NCBI RefSeq assembly: GCF_000685315.1
Contig: NZ_ARYM01000007.1
Coordinates: 1 to 64,000 of the forward strand
Direction of reading: 5' to 3'
Length of the DNA: 64,000 nucleotides
Source: Hyphomonas polymorpha PS728
GTDB taxonomy: Bacteria; Pseudomonadota; Alphaproteobacteria; Caulobacterales; Hyphomonadaceae
Part shown: piece by piece, positions 10,927 through 21,069 of the stretch
How positions within the stretch are numbered: the stretch's first letter is position 1
Layout of the letters: every line of letters starts with the position of its first letter
Notes under the pieces: generated by a model
Told to the model about the DNA's origin: nothing
Database searches by the model: none
The model's input: only the letters and a program-made list of their open reading frames with translations
Position numbers and translations under genes: made by a program

Positions 10927-13176
10927 ATGATACGCAGTGGCAAACATGGACTGACCACGAGCCTTGCCCTGATTGCCGCCCTGAGCGGCCCGCTCGCCGC
11001 CCATGCGGAAGCCGACGACGCCCGCAACACCGACCCGGAGAAACGCGAAGAGACGGTGGTTGTGGAGGGTGAAACCCTTTACATCGTGCCGCGCGTTTCC
11101 TCCCCGAAGCTGACCCAGGAACTGGTCAACACGCCCCAGACGATCAGCGTGATCTCTGGCCATCTCATTGCCGACCAGGGCGCCGTCAGCCTCATGGAAG
11201 CGCTGCGCAACACGCCGGGCATCACGATGCAGCTGGGCGAGAACGGCAACACCTCCTCTGGCGATACCTTCACCATGCGGGGCTTCTCCTCGCAAAGCTC
11301 GATCTTCCAGGACGGGATCCGCGACCTGGGCGCCGTGACGCGCGACAGTTTCAACCTCGAACAGATTGAAGTGGCCAAGGGGCCAGCCGGCTCCGATATC
11401 GGCCGGGGCGCCTCTTCGGGCTATATCAACCAGGTTTCCAAAACGCCGCGTGCGGATGATTTCACGGCCCTCAATGCCGGGGCCACCACTGAGGGCGGCG
11501 TCCGCCTGACCGGCGACGCCAACAAGATGCTTGGCGAGACGACGGGCGTGCGCCTCAATGTGATGGTGCAGGACATGCCGGTGCCGGGCCGGGACGAAGT
11601 GACGAGCACCGGATACGGCATCGCGCCCTCCATCGCCTTCGGCATAGGCACGGGTACGGAGTTCCAGCTGTTCGGCCAGCACATCGTTCAGGACAATGTG
11701 CCCGATGGCGGCATTCCCTCCATTGGCCTTGAAGGTTTCTATAACGCGAACGCGGACCTGCGCGCGGGCGCAGCAGTTGATCCTTCCAACTTCTATGGCA
11801 GCAGCGCCGACTATGAAGATGTGGAAGCCAACATGATCACTGCCAAGGTGATCCATGACCTTGGCGGCGGGTTGACGCTGACCAATACGTCCCGCTATGG
11901 TAAGACACAGATGGACCGTGTGCTGACGGGCATCAACGCCCTGTCTGCCCCTTCCTCTGATCCCGCCACCTGGACCGTCTCCCGCTCACGCCAGCGCGTG
12001 GACCAGACGAACGAAATCCTCGGCAACCAGACCATCCTCACCGGCAGCTTCACGACCGGCCGCCTGGTGCATGATTTCTCGACCGGCCTCGAGGCCCTGT
12101 ATGAAAGCCAGAAGTCGCTTTCCTTCTCGACCACCGGCCTGACTATTCCGGCCGCGCCGCTCTACAATCCCTCTGCCAATGTCAGCCTGGCCGTTCCCTA
12201 CGCAACCGGCGCAGAAACCGATGGCAGCACCACGACATTGGCTGCCTTCCTGTTCGATACGGTGAAGCTGGACGAGAAATGGTTCTTCACCGCCGGACTG
12301 CGCGCGGAAAATTACGACATCGATTATGATGCCGTGTCGGTTTCCACCGCCACCTCGCACCCAGCTCTGCCGGTGGGCACGCTGGTGCCAACCTCAATCA
12401 CCGCAGATGGCAGCCTCGTCAGCTGGAAGCTGGCCGCGCTCTACAAGCCGCGCGAAAATGGCAGCGTCTATATCAGCTATGGCAACGCGCTGACCCCTCC
12501 GGGCGGAGCGAACTTCTCGCTGTCGTCTTCGGAATCCAGCATCAACAATCCGGCCTTCGATCCTCAGGAAACGGAGAGCCTCGAAGTTGGCACGAAATGG
12601 GATCTCTTCGGCGAACACCTCGCGGTATCGGCCGCCTATTATTCGACCACGAACAAGGATGAACTGGCGGTGCTCGATCCGGGATCGAACACCTATGAGC
12701 AGCTGGGCGAACGCAAGGTGGAAGGCATCGAGCTTTCCGCTGTCGGCAAGCTGACGCAGAACTGGCAGATCTCCGCCGGCCTGACGACGATGGATACCGA
12801 AGTGACCGAAGGCACGACCGGCAACAACACCCAGGGCGCAGCCGCGCGCTGGTCGCCGGATCTCTCTGCCACCGTCTGGAGCACCTACAAGCTGACCCCC
12901 GCCTTCACCTTCGGCGGCGGCGCCCGCTATACCGGTGAACAGAAGCGCGTGGTGAACCCGGCCACCGACATCTCGACCCAAAACGTTCCGGTGATCCCGG
13001 AAGCCTGGGTGGTGGACGCGATGGCCCGGTATGAGTTCAGCGAGCAGCTGGCCCTTCAGCTCAACGTGTATAACCTCTTCGATGAGGATTATATCTCGAC
13101 ACTGAACAATTCCGGCGCGCGTCTCACCCCCGGTCAGCCGCTCACGGCTTACCTGTCGCTGAACGTCCGATTCTGA
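10927..13176 (+). CDS. TonB-dependent siderophore receptor
   Basis: 749 residues from ATG 10927, which has GGAG six bases upstream and begins a clear signal peptide ending AAHAEA. An in-frame extension to 10666 would lack a signal and a ribosome site. A TonB-box-like stretch (EETVVVEGE) is followed by the plug domain ([32 protein letters not shown]) and a 22-strand barrel ending in the outer-membrane C-terminal Phe. The plug pattern is that of the ferric-siderophore class (FhuA/FpvA/PiuA-like). It is followed after 16 bases by a PiuC-type dioxygenase, a common partner of iron receptors. The ligand is unknown. Confidence 0.93.
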   Translation: MIRSGKHGLTTSLALIAALSGPLAAHAEADDARNTDPEKREETVVVEGETLYIVPRVSSPKLTQELVNTPQTISVISGHLIADQGAVSLMEALRNTPGITMQLGENGNTSSGDTFTMRGFSSQSSIFQDGIRDLGAVTRDSFNLEQIEVAKGPAGSDIGRGASSGYINQVSKTPRADDFTALNAGATTEGGVRLTGDANKMLGETTGVRLNVMVQDMPVPGRDEVTSTGYGIAPSIAFGIGTGTEFQLFGQHIVQDNVPDGGIPSIGLEGFYNANADLRAGAAVDPSNFYGSSADYEDVEANMITAKVIHDLGGGLTLTNTSRYGKTQMDRVLTGINALSAPSSDPATWTVSRSRQRVDQTNEILGNQTILTGSFTTGRLVHDFSTGLEALYESQKSLSFSTTGLTIPAAPLYNPSANVSLAVPYATGAETDGSTTTLAAFLFDTVKLDEKWFFTAGLRAENYDIDYDAVSVSTATSHPALPVGTLVPTSITADGSLVSWKLAALYKPRENGSVYISYGNALTPPGGANFSLSSSESSINNPAFDPQETESLEVGTKWDLFGEHLAVSAAYYSTTNKDELAVLDPGSNTYEQLGERKVEGIELSAVGKLTQNWQISAGLTTMDTEVTEGTTGNNTQGAAARWSPDLSATVWSTYKLTPAFTFGGGARYTGEQKRVVNPATDISTQNVPVIPEAWVVDAMARYEFSEQLALQLNVYNLFDEDYISTLNNSGARLTPGQPLTAYLSLNVRF

Positions 13177-13192
13177 CGCAAGGAAGACGGCC

Positions 13193-13873
13193 ATGCTCCT
13201 GCATATTCCAGATGTTCTGAACGGACAGGAGCTGGCCTTACTCCGCAACGCGCTCTCGGCGGCGGACTGGCGCGATGGCGCCGCCACCGCCGGGGTGCAA
13301 GCGGCGCGCGTGAAGCAGAACCTGCAACTGCCCGCTGATGCGCCCGAGGCAAAGCCGATGGGGGAGATCGTAAAGGCGGCGTTGTTGCGCCATCCGCTGT
13401 TCCAGTCTGCCGCCCTGCCGCACACCGTGCTGACGCCGCGTTTCAACCGCTATGAAGGCGGCGGGCATTATGGCAATCATGTCGACAGCGCCCTCCATAC
13501 CGACCCTTATACCGGCATCAGTGTACGCACGGATGCTTCCACCACGGTTTTTCTCAATTCCCCCGATGAGTATGATGGCGGCGAACTGATCGTTGAAGAT
13601 ACTTACGGCGTTCATGAGGTGAAGCTGCCCGCCGGCGACGCGATCCTCTACCCCTCCACCAGCCTGCACCGCGTGGAGCCTGTCACGCGCGGCGCGCGGC
13701 TCGCTTCTTTCCTCTGGACGCAGAGCCGCGTGCGCGATGATGCGCGCCGGGGCATGCTGTTCCAGCTGGACATGACCATACTCTCCCTGCGAGCCAAGAT
13801 TTCCGATGCGTCCGAAGTGGTGGCGTTGACCGGCCATTATCACAACCTCCTGCGCCAATGGGCGGAGGCATGA
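13193..13873 (+). CDS. PKHD-type Fe(II)/2-oxoglutarate dioxygenase (PiuC/YbiX family)
   Basis: 226 residues, the family length. The double-stranded beta-helix iron site is visible: His96 and Asp98 in GNHVDSALH, the distal His159 in [11 protein letters not shown], and an Arg near residue 169 for 2-oxoglutarate. The motif [16 protein letters not shown] is characteristic of PiuC/YbiX. Members are induced under iron limitation and sit beside siderophore receptors; their physiological substrate is not settled. Here it follows the receptor by 16 bases and overlaps the next gene, so the three probably form one operon. Confidence 0.93.
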   Translation: MLLHIPDVLNGQELALLRNALSAADWRDGAATAGVQAARVKQNLQLPADAPEAKPMGEIVKAALLRHPLFQSAALPHTVLTPRFNRYEGGGHYGNHVDSALHTDPYTGISVRTDASTTVFLNSPDEYDGGELIVEDTYGVHEVKLPAGDAILYPSTSLHRVEPVTRGARLASFLWTQSRVRDDARRGMLFQLDMTILSLRAKISDASEVVALTGHYHNLLRQWAEA

Positions 13874-14967
13874 CCCGCGCCGCTGCCCCTCTCCCGGCCA
13901 TCCCGCCGGATATCGTCAGCGCTGGTGATTATGAGCGGTATGCGGAGAAAATGCTCGACCCGCGCATCTTGGCCTATCTGGCCGGCGGAGCGGGCGACGA
14001 GATTACGTTGCGCGCCAATACCCAGGCGCTGGAAGCGCTGACACTGATCCCGCGCGTTCTGGCCGATGTGGCTGGCGGGCATACGCGCCTGACGCTGGCA
14101 GGCGAGGCCCTTTCCCATCCCTTCATCCTGGCGCCTGTCGGTTGGCAGAAGCTGTTTCATCCGCAGGGGGAGCTTGCCAGCGCCCAGGCCAGCGCCGTGA
14201 TGCAGACGCCATTTGCCGTTTCCTGCATGGCAACGGAGACGATAGAGGCTGTCGCCGGACAAGGCGGACCGGTCTGGTTTCAGATTTACATGCAACCGGC
14301 CCGCGCGGACACCGAAGCGCTGGTGCGCCGGGCCGAAGCCGCCGGCTGCCGCGCGCTGCTGGTAACGGTCGATGCGCCGATTGGTGGCATCCGCAACCGG
14401 GCACAGCGCGCCGGCTTTGCCTTGCCGCCGGGAATGGTGGCCGCCAACCTGCCGCCGGAGACTGCCCCACCCGCGCTGAAACCCGGCGAAAGCGCCGTGT
14501 TCGACGCCATGATGCGTGCCGCGCCAGGCTGGGCAGACATTGCTTGGCTGGTTGGGGCGACCCGCCTACCGGTGTTTGTAAAAGGTATTCTGCACCCGGA
14601 TGATGCTGCCCGCGCGGTGGATGCCGGGGCAGCAGGCGTGATGGTGTCAAATCATGGCGGGCGCGTGCTGGATGGCGCGCCTGCCGCGATTGCCGCCCTG
14701 CCCGCAATTGCCGCGCGCTTGAACGAGGCCGCGCCCATTCTGTTTGACAGCGGCGTTCGGCGCGGCAGCGATGCCTTCAAGGCCATCGCGCTGGGCGCCG
14801 ACGCCGTGATGATCGGCCGGCCCTATATCTGGGCGCTTAGCGTCGCGGGCGCGTTGGGCGTGGCGCACCTCATTCGCACGCTGCGCGAGGAGCTGGAAAT
14901 CACCATGGCGCTGATGGGCTGCCGGACGCTGGCGGACATCCGCCAGTCCGATGTGCGCCGTCCTTAG
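13870..14967 (+). CDS. FMN-dependent 2-hydroxyacid dehydrogenase/oxidase (L-lactate dehydrogenase family)
   Basis: 365 residues from ATG 13870, which overlaps the dioxygenase stop as ATGA. ATG 13858 is an in-frame alternative, 369 residues. The FMN-binding TIM barrel shows [44 protein letters not shown] (catalytic His in SNHGG), and the phosphate-binding [26 protein letters not shown]. Such enzymes oxidise L-lactate, glycolate, mandelate or similar acids to 2-oxoacids. Substrate cannot be fixed here. Location in a putative iron operon is unusual; alternatively it could use lactate from the fucose pathway at 31-36 kb. Its stop overlaps the opposing dehydrogenase gene by 4 bases. Confidence 0.88.
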   Translation: MTRAAAPLPAIPPDIVSAGDYERYAEKMLDPRILAYLAGGAGDEITLRANTQALEALTLIPRVLADVAGGHTRLTLAGEALSHPFILAPVGWQKLFHPQGELASAQASAVMQTPFAVSCMATETIEAVAGQGGPVWFQIYMQPARADTEALVRRAEAAGCRALLVTVDAPIGGIRNRAQRAGFALPPGMVAANLPPETAPPALKPGESAVFDAMMRAAPGWADIAWLVGATRLPVFVKGILHPDDAARAVDAGAAGVMVSNHGGRVLDGAPAAIAALPAIAARLNEAAPILFDSGVRRGSDAFKAIALGADAVMIGRPYIWALSVAGALGVAHLIRTLREELEITMALMGCRTLADIRQSDVRRP

Positions 14968-16064
14968 GGAATCAAAACAGCCTTCACGCACTCGCCATGA
15001 TGCTGGGCGGCGATGGCCTCGTTGATCTCGCTGAGACGATAGGTCTTCACCAGCTTGTCGAACGGCAAACGGCCTGCCTTGAAGTGTTCGATCAGTTCCG
15101 GGATGAATTCATCGGGATCCGAATCGCCCTCGATGATGCCTTTTACGGCCTGACCAAACGTCATCACCGTATTCACATCGCCGGGCATCGGCGTGCCCGG
15201 CGCGCTGACGCCGACGAGGCCGAGGGTGGCCTTCGAGCCAAGGCAGGCAAGCGCAGCGGCCTGAACTGCGGGGATGCCGGTTGTGTCCAGCGCGTTGTCC
15301 ACCCCCATCGGCACAATTGCGCGCACGGCGGCAGGAACGTCCGCTGTGGCCGTGGGATCGATGCAATGCGTCGCGCCCAGCTCCTTCGCCAGCTGGCGGC
15401 GCGACTCCATCGGCTCCACCAGAATAATGGTGGCGCAGCCCTGGATCTTCGCGCCCATCACGGCGCTGAGGCCCACCGATCCGCCCCCGGTGACAAGGAA
15501 GGCAGAGCCCTGCTTCGCGGCGAGCGAGCGCATCACGGCGCCGGCCCCCGTCTGGATGCCGCAGCCGAGCGGACCCATGATCTCTACCGGGAGGGAGGGG
15601 TCGACCTTCACGACATTGCGTTCATAGGTGATGGCATGGCCGGCAAAGGTGGACTGGCCAAAGAAGTTTGACGAGACAGGACCGGCTTCGTTGCTGATCG
15701 CCGAAGTGCCATCTGTGCGCCGGCCGGTATAGTTGAGCAGCGGCATGGTGCGGCAGTAGGCGGCGTCGCCCGTCCCGCAGCGGTCACACGCGCCGCAGGA
15801 GCGGAAGGTGATGAGCACGCTGTCGCCCGGCTTCACCTTGGTGACGTCCGCGCCCACCGCTTCCACCACACCGGAGCCTTCATGGCCGAACACTGCCGGA
15901 AAGGGATAAGGCGCCGCGCCGGAGCTGAACACCAGATCGGTATGGCAAAGGCCCACACCGAGCACGCGAACCAGAATCTCATCGGGGCGTGGCGCCTCGA
16001 TTTCCACGGTTTCATACTTGAAACCGGGCTGTCCGGTATAGGCGACGGCTGCCTGGGTTTTCAT
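14964..16064 (-). CDS. Zinc-dependent alcohol dehydrogenase (MDR superfamily, aryl-alcohol type)
   Basis: 366 residues from ATG 16064, behind GGAGAGAAAG; a longer frame to 16130 has no ribosome site. Catalytic zinc ligands are in GLCHTDL and GHEGSG. The structural zinc loop is [15 protein letters not shown]. The Rossmann fold shows [15 protein letters not shown]. The family oxidises primary alcohols (benzyl alcohol, geraniol and similar) with NAD. It lies 93 bases downstream of a TetR gene in the same direction and near a TonB receptor, which suggests an inducible catabolic locus. Substrate unknown. Confidence 0.9.
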   Translation of the reverse strand: MKTQAAVAYTGQPGFKYETVEIEAPRPDEILVRVLGVGLCHTDLVFSSGAAPYPFPAVFGHEGSGVVEAVGADVTKVKPGDSVLITFRSCGACDRCGTGDAAYCRTMPLLNYTGRRTDGTSAISNEAGPVSSNFFGQSTFAGHAITYERNVVKVDPSLPVEIMGPLGCGIQTGAGAVMRSLAAKQGSAFLVTGGGSVGLSAVMGAKIQGCATIILVEPMESRRQLAKELGATHCIDPTATADVPAAVRAIVPMGVDNALDTTGIPAVQAAALACLGSKATLGLVGVSAPGTPMPGDVNTVMTFGQAVKGIIEGDSDPDEFIPELIEHFKAGRLPFDKLVKTYRLSEINEAIAAQHHGECVKAVLIP

Positions 16065-16157
16065 CTTTCTCTCCGGTGACTGGCTGGCCCTGACGCTATA
16101 AGCGCGCTGGATGACCGTCAACCGGCGCACCAGCCTTCCCTACCGTGAACGGACGAC

Positions 16158-16802
16158 CTATCTGCCCGACACTGCTGCGGTAGATTTCCGCGAGGCATCG
16201 CCTTGCTGCCCGGCGGCATAGGCGGCGCGGATAACCTGATGCAGTTCCTTGCGGGCCTTTTTCAGATTGAAGCTCGGCTCGATCAGATATTGCGAAGAAA
16301 TGCCGATCAGCTGAGTGCCGATGAGGCGCGCGGCCATTTCGACATTTACATCCTTGCGAATGGATCCATCCTCCCGGCCGAGGCGAATGATCCGCATGAG
16401 CTCGGTGGCCGAGCGCAGGTGAGAGCCGACAAATTGTTCGCGCATGTCGGACATGGCCGCAATCGCCTCGCTCATCAGGATGAAATATGCCTTCATCTCC
16501 GATGTTTTGTCGAGCGCAGCGATATGCACGTCGCAATAGAGCAGCAGCGCGTCCAGACCCGGCAACGAGTCGAGATCCTGACGGCGGCGGCGTTCCGACA
16601 TCACTTCATGCAGATGGTTGATGACGGCTTCCAGCAGGCCGCCCTTGGAGCCGAACTTCTGGAAAGCCAGATTACGGCTGTATCCGGCCCGCAAACCGAT
16701 ATTATCAAATGTGAGTGCTGAGACGCCCTGCTCAGAGGCAAGCTCCAGACAGGCATTGATGAGTTTATCCGACGACTGCTGCCGACGCTCATGTTGTTTC
16801 AT
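16158..16802 (-). CDS. TetR-family transcriptional regulator
   Basis: 214 residues with an N-terminal helix-turn-helix: ELASEQGVSALTFDNIGLRAGYSRNLAFQKFGSKGGLLEAV (about residues 18-60). The C-terminal helical domain has no recognised ligand signature. GGGGGAGATA precedes the ATG at 16802. It is co-directional with the alcohol dehydrogenase downstream and the TonB receptor upstream, so it may control either or both. No clear palindrome was seen in the 247 bp upstream other than the receptor terminator. Confidence 0.88.
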   Translation of the reverse strand: MKQHERRQQSSDKLINACLELASEQGVSALTFDNIGLRAGYSRNLAFQKFGSKGGLLEAVINHLHEVMSERRRRQDLDSLPGLDALLLYCDVHIAALDKTSEMKAYFILMSEAIAAMSDMREQFVGSHLRSATELMRIIRLGREDGSIRKDVNVEMAARLIGTQLIGISSQYLIEPSFNLKKARKELHQVIRAAYAAGQQGDASRKSTAAVSGR

Positions 16803-17004
16803 TATCTCCCCCGAGATTCAGGGTCAGCTTTTTGGCGCTGCCCGATTATCTTTTGTACGCATCGGGAACATTGATGCGTGTTTGCAACAGCCTGTCAAAT
16901 GGATGACGGGGCCGCTGAAAAATGCGGCGCTGCACAACATGCGCAGCGCGCCAGTTTCGGGGAGGAAACAAGGCGCCTCATTGTGCGCCTGCGTAATAAA
17001 GTTG

Positions 17005-17036
17005 GCCGCGGCGGGCGGGATTTCTCCCGCCGCGGC
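17005..17036 (-). terminator. GC-rich hairpin terminator of the TonB receptor gene
   Basis: GCCGCGGCGGG at 17005-17015 pairs perfectly with 17026-17036, leaving a 10-nt loop, immediately past the receptor stop. On the minus strand it is followed by CAACTTTATT, a weak T tract. Confidence 0.65.
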
Positions 17037-17049
17037 AGATGGAATTGGA

Positions 17050-19386
17050 TCAGAAGGTCTTGCGGACAGACACACCGAAGGTGCGCGGGGCGGCCACATA
17101 GCCGTTCCGGTCGGTGTCCTGGATCGGCGTGTTGAAGTGCTGCATCACATAGCGCTCATCGAACGCATTACGGATGAAGGCAGAGACCGAAAGCCCTGAG
17201 TCAAATGTGAGCCCGATATTGCCGTTCACCAGCGTGACCGCATCTTCCTTCAGGTTCGACGCAGTGTTGGTGAACCGGTCGCCCATATACTGGACCTGAA
17301 CGAGACCCGTCAGCGCCTTACCACCGGAGAGCTCATAATTGAGGTTCAGCGAAGTGTTGGCGGAGAGTTCCGGGGCGTTGGGGAAGCGGCGGCCGGAGAG
17401 GACGCCAATGCCGGCATCTTCGCCATAGCTCGCTTCCGGCAGCCAGGTGGCCGAAGCGTTCCAGGTCAGATAATCGGTGAGCGCCTGGGTGTGCTCGAAC
17501 TCCGCACCGTAGGATTCCGCTTCCGGCGAGTTCAGGATGGTGAAGATCAGCCCCAGGAACTGGGCGACCTGAAGATCCTGAATGTCGTTATAGAAAACGG
17601 CGACGTTTGTGCGGGCCGCGCCGTTCATCCAGTCCACTTTGGCGCCGATTTCATAGGCGTCGATGGTTTCGGGCGCGAACACTGGATTCGCTGACGAGCC
17701 GGTATCCAGCGGGTTGAGCGAGCTGCCCGGAACGCCGGCGCCGCTGGCGTCGACGTTGACGCCGCCAGCCTTGTAGCCGCGGTTATAGCTTGCGTAATAC
17801 ATAACGTCCGAGTTCAGACGGTATTGCAGGCTGAGCGTACCGGAGACTGCCTCGTCGGAGAAGTTGCGGGCGTATTCCGGGCCAGGGCCCGAACCAGCAA
17901 TGGCGAAGGGATCAAACACCGGATCGCGGAAGAGATCGTAGTAGAACGACCCTGTCTTGTCGTCTTCCGAATAGCGCAGGCCCGCGATCAGGTTGACCCG
18001 GTCCGTGAGCGCAAAATCCCAATGCGTGAAGAGAGCAAGGGACTCCGCCGTGCCGATGAGCACTTCGCGCGCCCATTCGCCAGGGGCCGCATTGATGATG
18101 GCCGAGGGCACACCCTGCGCGCCGAGCAGCGTGTTCCAGAAGACCTGCGCCTGCGTGCCGTGCGAGAGGTTGCGGCCCATGTCCAACTCTTCATCGGAGT
18201 AGAAGACGCCGAACAGATAGTTCGCATTCACCGCGCCGGAAACCTCGCCGCCATAGGTGAATTCCTGCGAAAAGAATTGCGAGTTGAACAGCTCGTTGAT
18301 GTTCAGGATGTCTGCGCCGGTGAAGTCTGCGTCTGCATTCTGAACAGTATCATACTCGCGCAGCGCGGTGACCGATTTCAGCGTGCCGGGGCCAACATCC
18401 CAGTCAACCAGCAGCGCGATGCCCTTGTCTTCGACTTTGTTCGAGGTCGGCGTATTGATGCTGGCCTGATAGTCATTGATGTTGTTGGAGGGAACGGCCA
18501 GACCGTTTGCCAGGGTGAGCGCGTTGATCAGCGGCGTCAGAGGGCCATCCACAACGTTGACGGTGGCATACCCCACTTCGTCATCCTGCTTGGAATAGTC
18601 GGCGATCAGCTTGACCGAGAGCGCGTCGGTTGGTTCCCACAGGGCGCTGAGCTTGAACGAATCCATATTCTGGTCGCCCTCGCTTTTGCCAGCCGGGCTT
18701 TCGAGGAAACCGTCCTGCTCCGAATGGCTGGCGGCAAGGCGCAGCGCAAACGTGTCCGTAACCGGAATATTCACCGCGCCCGAAACGTCGAACGCATTGT
18801 AGTTGCCATAGCTGGCCGAAACGAAGCCGGAAACTTCATCAAGATTGGGCGCAGCCGAGTTGAGCAGCAGCGCGCCGGCCGAGGTGTTCTTGCCAAACAG
18901 CGTGCCCTGCGGACCACGCAGAACCTGCAGGCCGTCCATGTCGAGGAAGCTCGACAGAGCCTGGCCGGAGCGCGTTCTGTAAACGCCGTCAATGAACACG
19001 CCCACGGCGCCTTCAAACACGCGTGACTGGCCGGTCGTGCCGATGCCGCGGATCTGGATGTTCGACGAGGCGGCCGGGGAGTTGGTCTTGCTGAACGTGA
19101 TACTGGGCGAAATGAGGCTGATATTCTCGATGTTCTCCACGCGCAGGGCGGCCATCTGCTCACCCGTGACGGCGGTCACGGCCAGCGGCACGTCCTGAAC
19201 GCTCTCTTCGCGGCGCTGCGCGGTGACGGTGACGGTGGAGAGGCGCCGGTCGTTTTCCTGCGCGGCGGGCTCGGCCGCTTCAGGTTCTGCGGGGGTGGTG
19301 GCTTCCTGTGCCCAGGCGCCTTCCAGCGCCGCACACCAGACAAGGGCCGTACCGGCCAGAAGCCGCACGTTACGTTTGAATGACAA
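17050..19386 (-). CDS. TonB-dependent receptor of unknown ligand
   Basis: 778 residues if translation begins at TTG 19386. That codon is preceded by GGGAGGA five bases away and starts an ideal signal peptide (basic SFKRNVR, hydrophobic core, cleavage after AWA). The upstream ATG at 19446 gives 798 residues but lacks a ribosome site and would bury the signal. After a Pro/Glu/Ala linker comes STVTVTAQRREESVQDVPLAV, the TonB-box and plug start typical of the large sphingomonad/Caulobacter receptor group, then a barrel ending RKTF. Proximity to a TetR regulator and alcohol dehydrogenase suggests uptake of an alcohol-containing hydrophobic or aromatic compound. That is inference only. Confidence 0.9.
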   Translation of the reverse strand: MSFKRNVRLLAGTALVWCAALEGAWAQEATTPAEPEAAEPAAQENDRRLSTVTVTAQRREESVQDVPLAVTAVTGEQMAALRVENIENISLISPSITFSKTNSPAASSNIQIRGIGTTGQSRVFEGAVGVFIDGVYRTRSGQALSSFLDMDGLQVLRGPQGTLFGKNTSAGALLLNSAAPNLDEVSGFVSASYGNYNAFDVSGAVNIPVTDTFALRLAASHSEQDGFLESPAGKSEGDQNMDSFKLSALWEPTDALSVKLIADYSKQDDEVGYATVNVVDGPLTPLINALTLANGLAVPSNNINDYQASINTPTSNKVEDKGIALLVDWDVGPGTLKSVTALREYDTVQNADADFTGADILNINELFNSQFFSQEFTYGGEVSGAVNANYLFGVFYSDEELDMGRNLSHGTQAQVFWNTLLGAQGVPSAIINAAPGEWAREVLIGTAESLALFTHWDFALTDRVNLIAGLRYSEDDKTGSFYYDLFRDPVFDPFAIAGSGPGPEYARNFSDEAVSGTLSLQYRLNSDVMYYASYNRGYKAGGVNVDASGAGVPGSSLNPLDTGSSANPVFAPETIDAYEIGAKVDWMNGAARTNVAVFYNDIQDLQVAQFLGLIFTILNSPEAESYGAEFEHTQALTDYLTWNASATWLPEASYGEDAGIGVLSGRRFPNAPELSANTSLNLNYELSGGKALTGLVQVQYMGDRFTNTASNLKEDAVTLVNGNIGLTFDSGLSVSAFIRNAFDERYVMQHFNTPIQDTDRNGYVAAPRTFGVSVRKTF

Positions 19387-19985
19387 TGTATCCTCCCAGG
19401 ATGTCTTATTATCGCCTCTTGGGGCCATATGATGTTTGTTGGACATCCATCTATTATTTCTGTCAAGAGCCTACCCGTTCCGGTCGCGTTACGGCCAGGA
19501 ACACACTCACGTGACCGAAACAGGAGCGCGCGCCGCATTCCCCAAGGACAGCCCGGCCGCCCGCTGGGAGGGGTTGCCGGGGCAGCGGAGGACGGCCGCC
19601 CCCCATGCCTGAAGAGAGCTGCCGCACCGGTTTGGCAGCCGACTTTATCCCACCCACCCGATTCGAAAGACGCGCGCCGGCCACCCCCACAAAGATCTAG
19701 GCGCATTGCCTCATGGTGACACACCCCTCGGCTCAGGCGGCATGTTTCAGCCGCCCTTCATGACAATGTGGATATATACATGTTCCGTGTCATGACTTTC
19801 TTGTAACGCAATTCTTGCTTAATTTGTGATAACCACGTATACTGACATTCAAATATCGGCGAACAGAAGCGGACTATCCACAGACCCAGCGAACAAGCTG
19901 GGGATAGGCGCTGGAAAACGCCGCCACGCGATAGTTCCACGGGGATCATTTTCCTAAGCCTTGGGCCACCAAGGAGGTGTGGATT
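19387..19985. other. Intergenic region upstream of the TonB receptor and of a small membrane protein gene (about 600 bp)
   Basis: The right half is AT-richer than its surroundings and contains a strong plus-strand promoter at 19815-19843. CATGACA/TGTCATG arms at 19759-19765 and 19788-19794 surround an AT-rich core and could be an operator. On the minus strand TTGACA occurs about 75 to 80 bases upstream of the receptor start, but without a good -10. Longer open frames here have neither ribosome sites nor recognisable products. Confidence 0.5.
19815..19843 (+). promoter_or_regulatory. Sigma70-type promoter for the small membrane protein gene
   Basis: TTGCTT at 19815-19820 and TATACT at 19838-19843 are separated by exactly 17 bases in an AT-rich setting. 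Transcription would start near 19850, giving a leader of about 135 bases before the small gene at 19986. Confidence 0.6.
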
Positions 19986-20141
19986 GTGACTTGGTTTATC
20001 TCTCTTGTAATGTTCTGGGTTGGGACGAGTTTCGGCTTCGTGCTGGGTGCGTGGTGGGTTGCTGCGCATGCTCGCGAGCGGGAAATGGACAACCGATGTT
20101 ATAGCGCCGATAGTTCGCCAACGGACGGACCTGCGCCCTAG
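19986..20141 (+). CDS. Small single-pass membrane protein (51 residues), unrecognised
   Basis: The start is GTG 19986, preceded by AAGGAGGTG eight bases upstream, a full match to the ribosome-binding consensus. Residues 2-27 form one hydrophobic Trp/Phe/Val/Gly-rich transmembrane segment (MTWFISLVMF at the start, GAWWVAAHA at the end). A charged RERE and a polar, Pro-ending tail follow. A good promoter lies 145 to 170 bases upstream. The last four bases overlap the pxpC stop on the opposite strand. Small proteins of this appearance are common in phages and plasmids, but no other phage gene is present. Function unknown. Confidence 0.65.
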   Translation: MTWFISLVMFWVGTSFGFVLGAWWVAAHAREREMDNRCYSADSSPTDGPAP

Positions 20142-21067
20142 AAGCAAAACTCCGGCAGCCATTCTGCAAGGTATCCGGCTTTTGCCCGGAGATCCTGATA
20201 TGCATCGTCCACGGATCTCGTCAGGAAACTGACACGGTCCCCCGGCGCGATCTGGCCAAGCAGATGCCTGTCTGCCCGGATTACCTGCAGGATGTGCGGA
20301 TAGCCTCCGGTTGTCTGCGCGTCCGGCAGGAGAACAAAGCCGTTTCCCGAAGGCGTCAGCTGTACGGCGCCGGTAAACAGGGCCGCGCTCGGGCGGTGCG
20401 CACCAGCTTCCGGCTTCGGCCAGTTGCCGGTGAGTTCGAGCCCCGTGCGGTCCATCCGGTTGGTTGTCTGGAAGGTTTCCCGCCAGACGGCAGGCGTCAG
20501 CGCGGCAAAGTCCGGACCAGGAACCGCTCTCAGACTGTGGGCGCGCGCCATGTGCGGCCGCAGGGGGGTAGGCGTGGCGAGAGGCGGGGGCTTGTTCGCC
20601 GCGCCTGCCCCTTCCATCTGATCTCCGGCCCGGAGCACGCGGCCCAAGAACCCGCCAAATCCGGCAGGAAGGAAGGTGGACGCGCTCCCGAACATCGCCT
20701 CCGCGCGGAGCCCGCCCGAAATGGCGAGATATGTCCGCACGCCCGCAGCGGGATGGGCAAATGCCAGCACATCGCCGTTCTTTGCCTCAAGGGTTTCATG
20801 CGCGGGCACGGGCGCGCCGGACAGCGTAGCCGAAAGCGCCGCGCCCGCGAACGAAAATACCGTATCCTGACGGAACTCGAAAGCGGCGCCCCCGAAGATG
20901 ATTTCAACAGCGGTGACATCCGGCAGATTGCCGCAAAGCCGGTTGGCGAGCGCCATGGAGAGCGGATCGGCCGGGCCGCTGGCGGGAATGCCCTGATGGC
21001 GCAGGCCGCGGCGAGCGCTGCCCTGAAGGGTGGCCAGGGGCCCGGGCGTGAGAACTGTCACCACCAT
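20138..21067 (-). CDS. pxpC: 5-oxoprolinase subunit C (biotin-dependent carboxylase-like)
   Basis: 309 residues. The N-terminus LTPGPLATLQGSARRGLRHQGIPASGPADPLSM is the hallmark of the allophanate-hydrolase-subunit-2/KipA family. Further family features are AVEIIFGGAAFEF and a C-terminal TGGYPHILQVIRADRHLLGQIAPGD. With PxpA and PxpB it forms the ATP-dependent prokaryotic 5-oxoprolinase, which opens 5-oxo-L-proline (pyroglutamate) to L-glutamate in the cytoplasm. It follows pxpB by 2 bases and is the last gene of the five-gene operon. The stop overlaps an opposing small gene by 4 bases. Confidence 0.95.
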   Translation of the reverse strand: MVVTVLTPGPLATLQGSARRGLRHQGIPASGPADPLSMALANRLCGNLPDVTAVEIIFGGAAFEFRQDTVFSFAGAALSATLSGAPVPAHETLEAKNGDVLAFAHPAAGVRTYLAISGGLRAEAMFGSASTFLPAGFGGFLGRVLRAGDQMEGAGAANKPPPLATPTPLRPHMARAHSLRAVPGPDFAALTPAVWRETFQTTNRMDRTGLELTGNWPKPEAGAHRPSAALFTGAVQLTPSGNGFVLLPDAQTTGGYPHILQVIRADRHLLGQIAPGDRVSFLTRSVDDAYQDLRAKAGYLAEWLPEFCF

Positions 21068-21069
21068 GC

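Noticed and set aside
19758-20162. 134-codon minus-strand frame downstream of pxpC
   Set aside because: It crosses the promoter and small gene on the plus strand. The composition is odd and it has no ribosome site.
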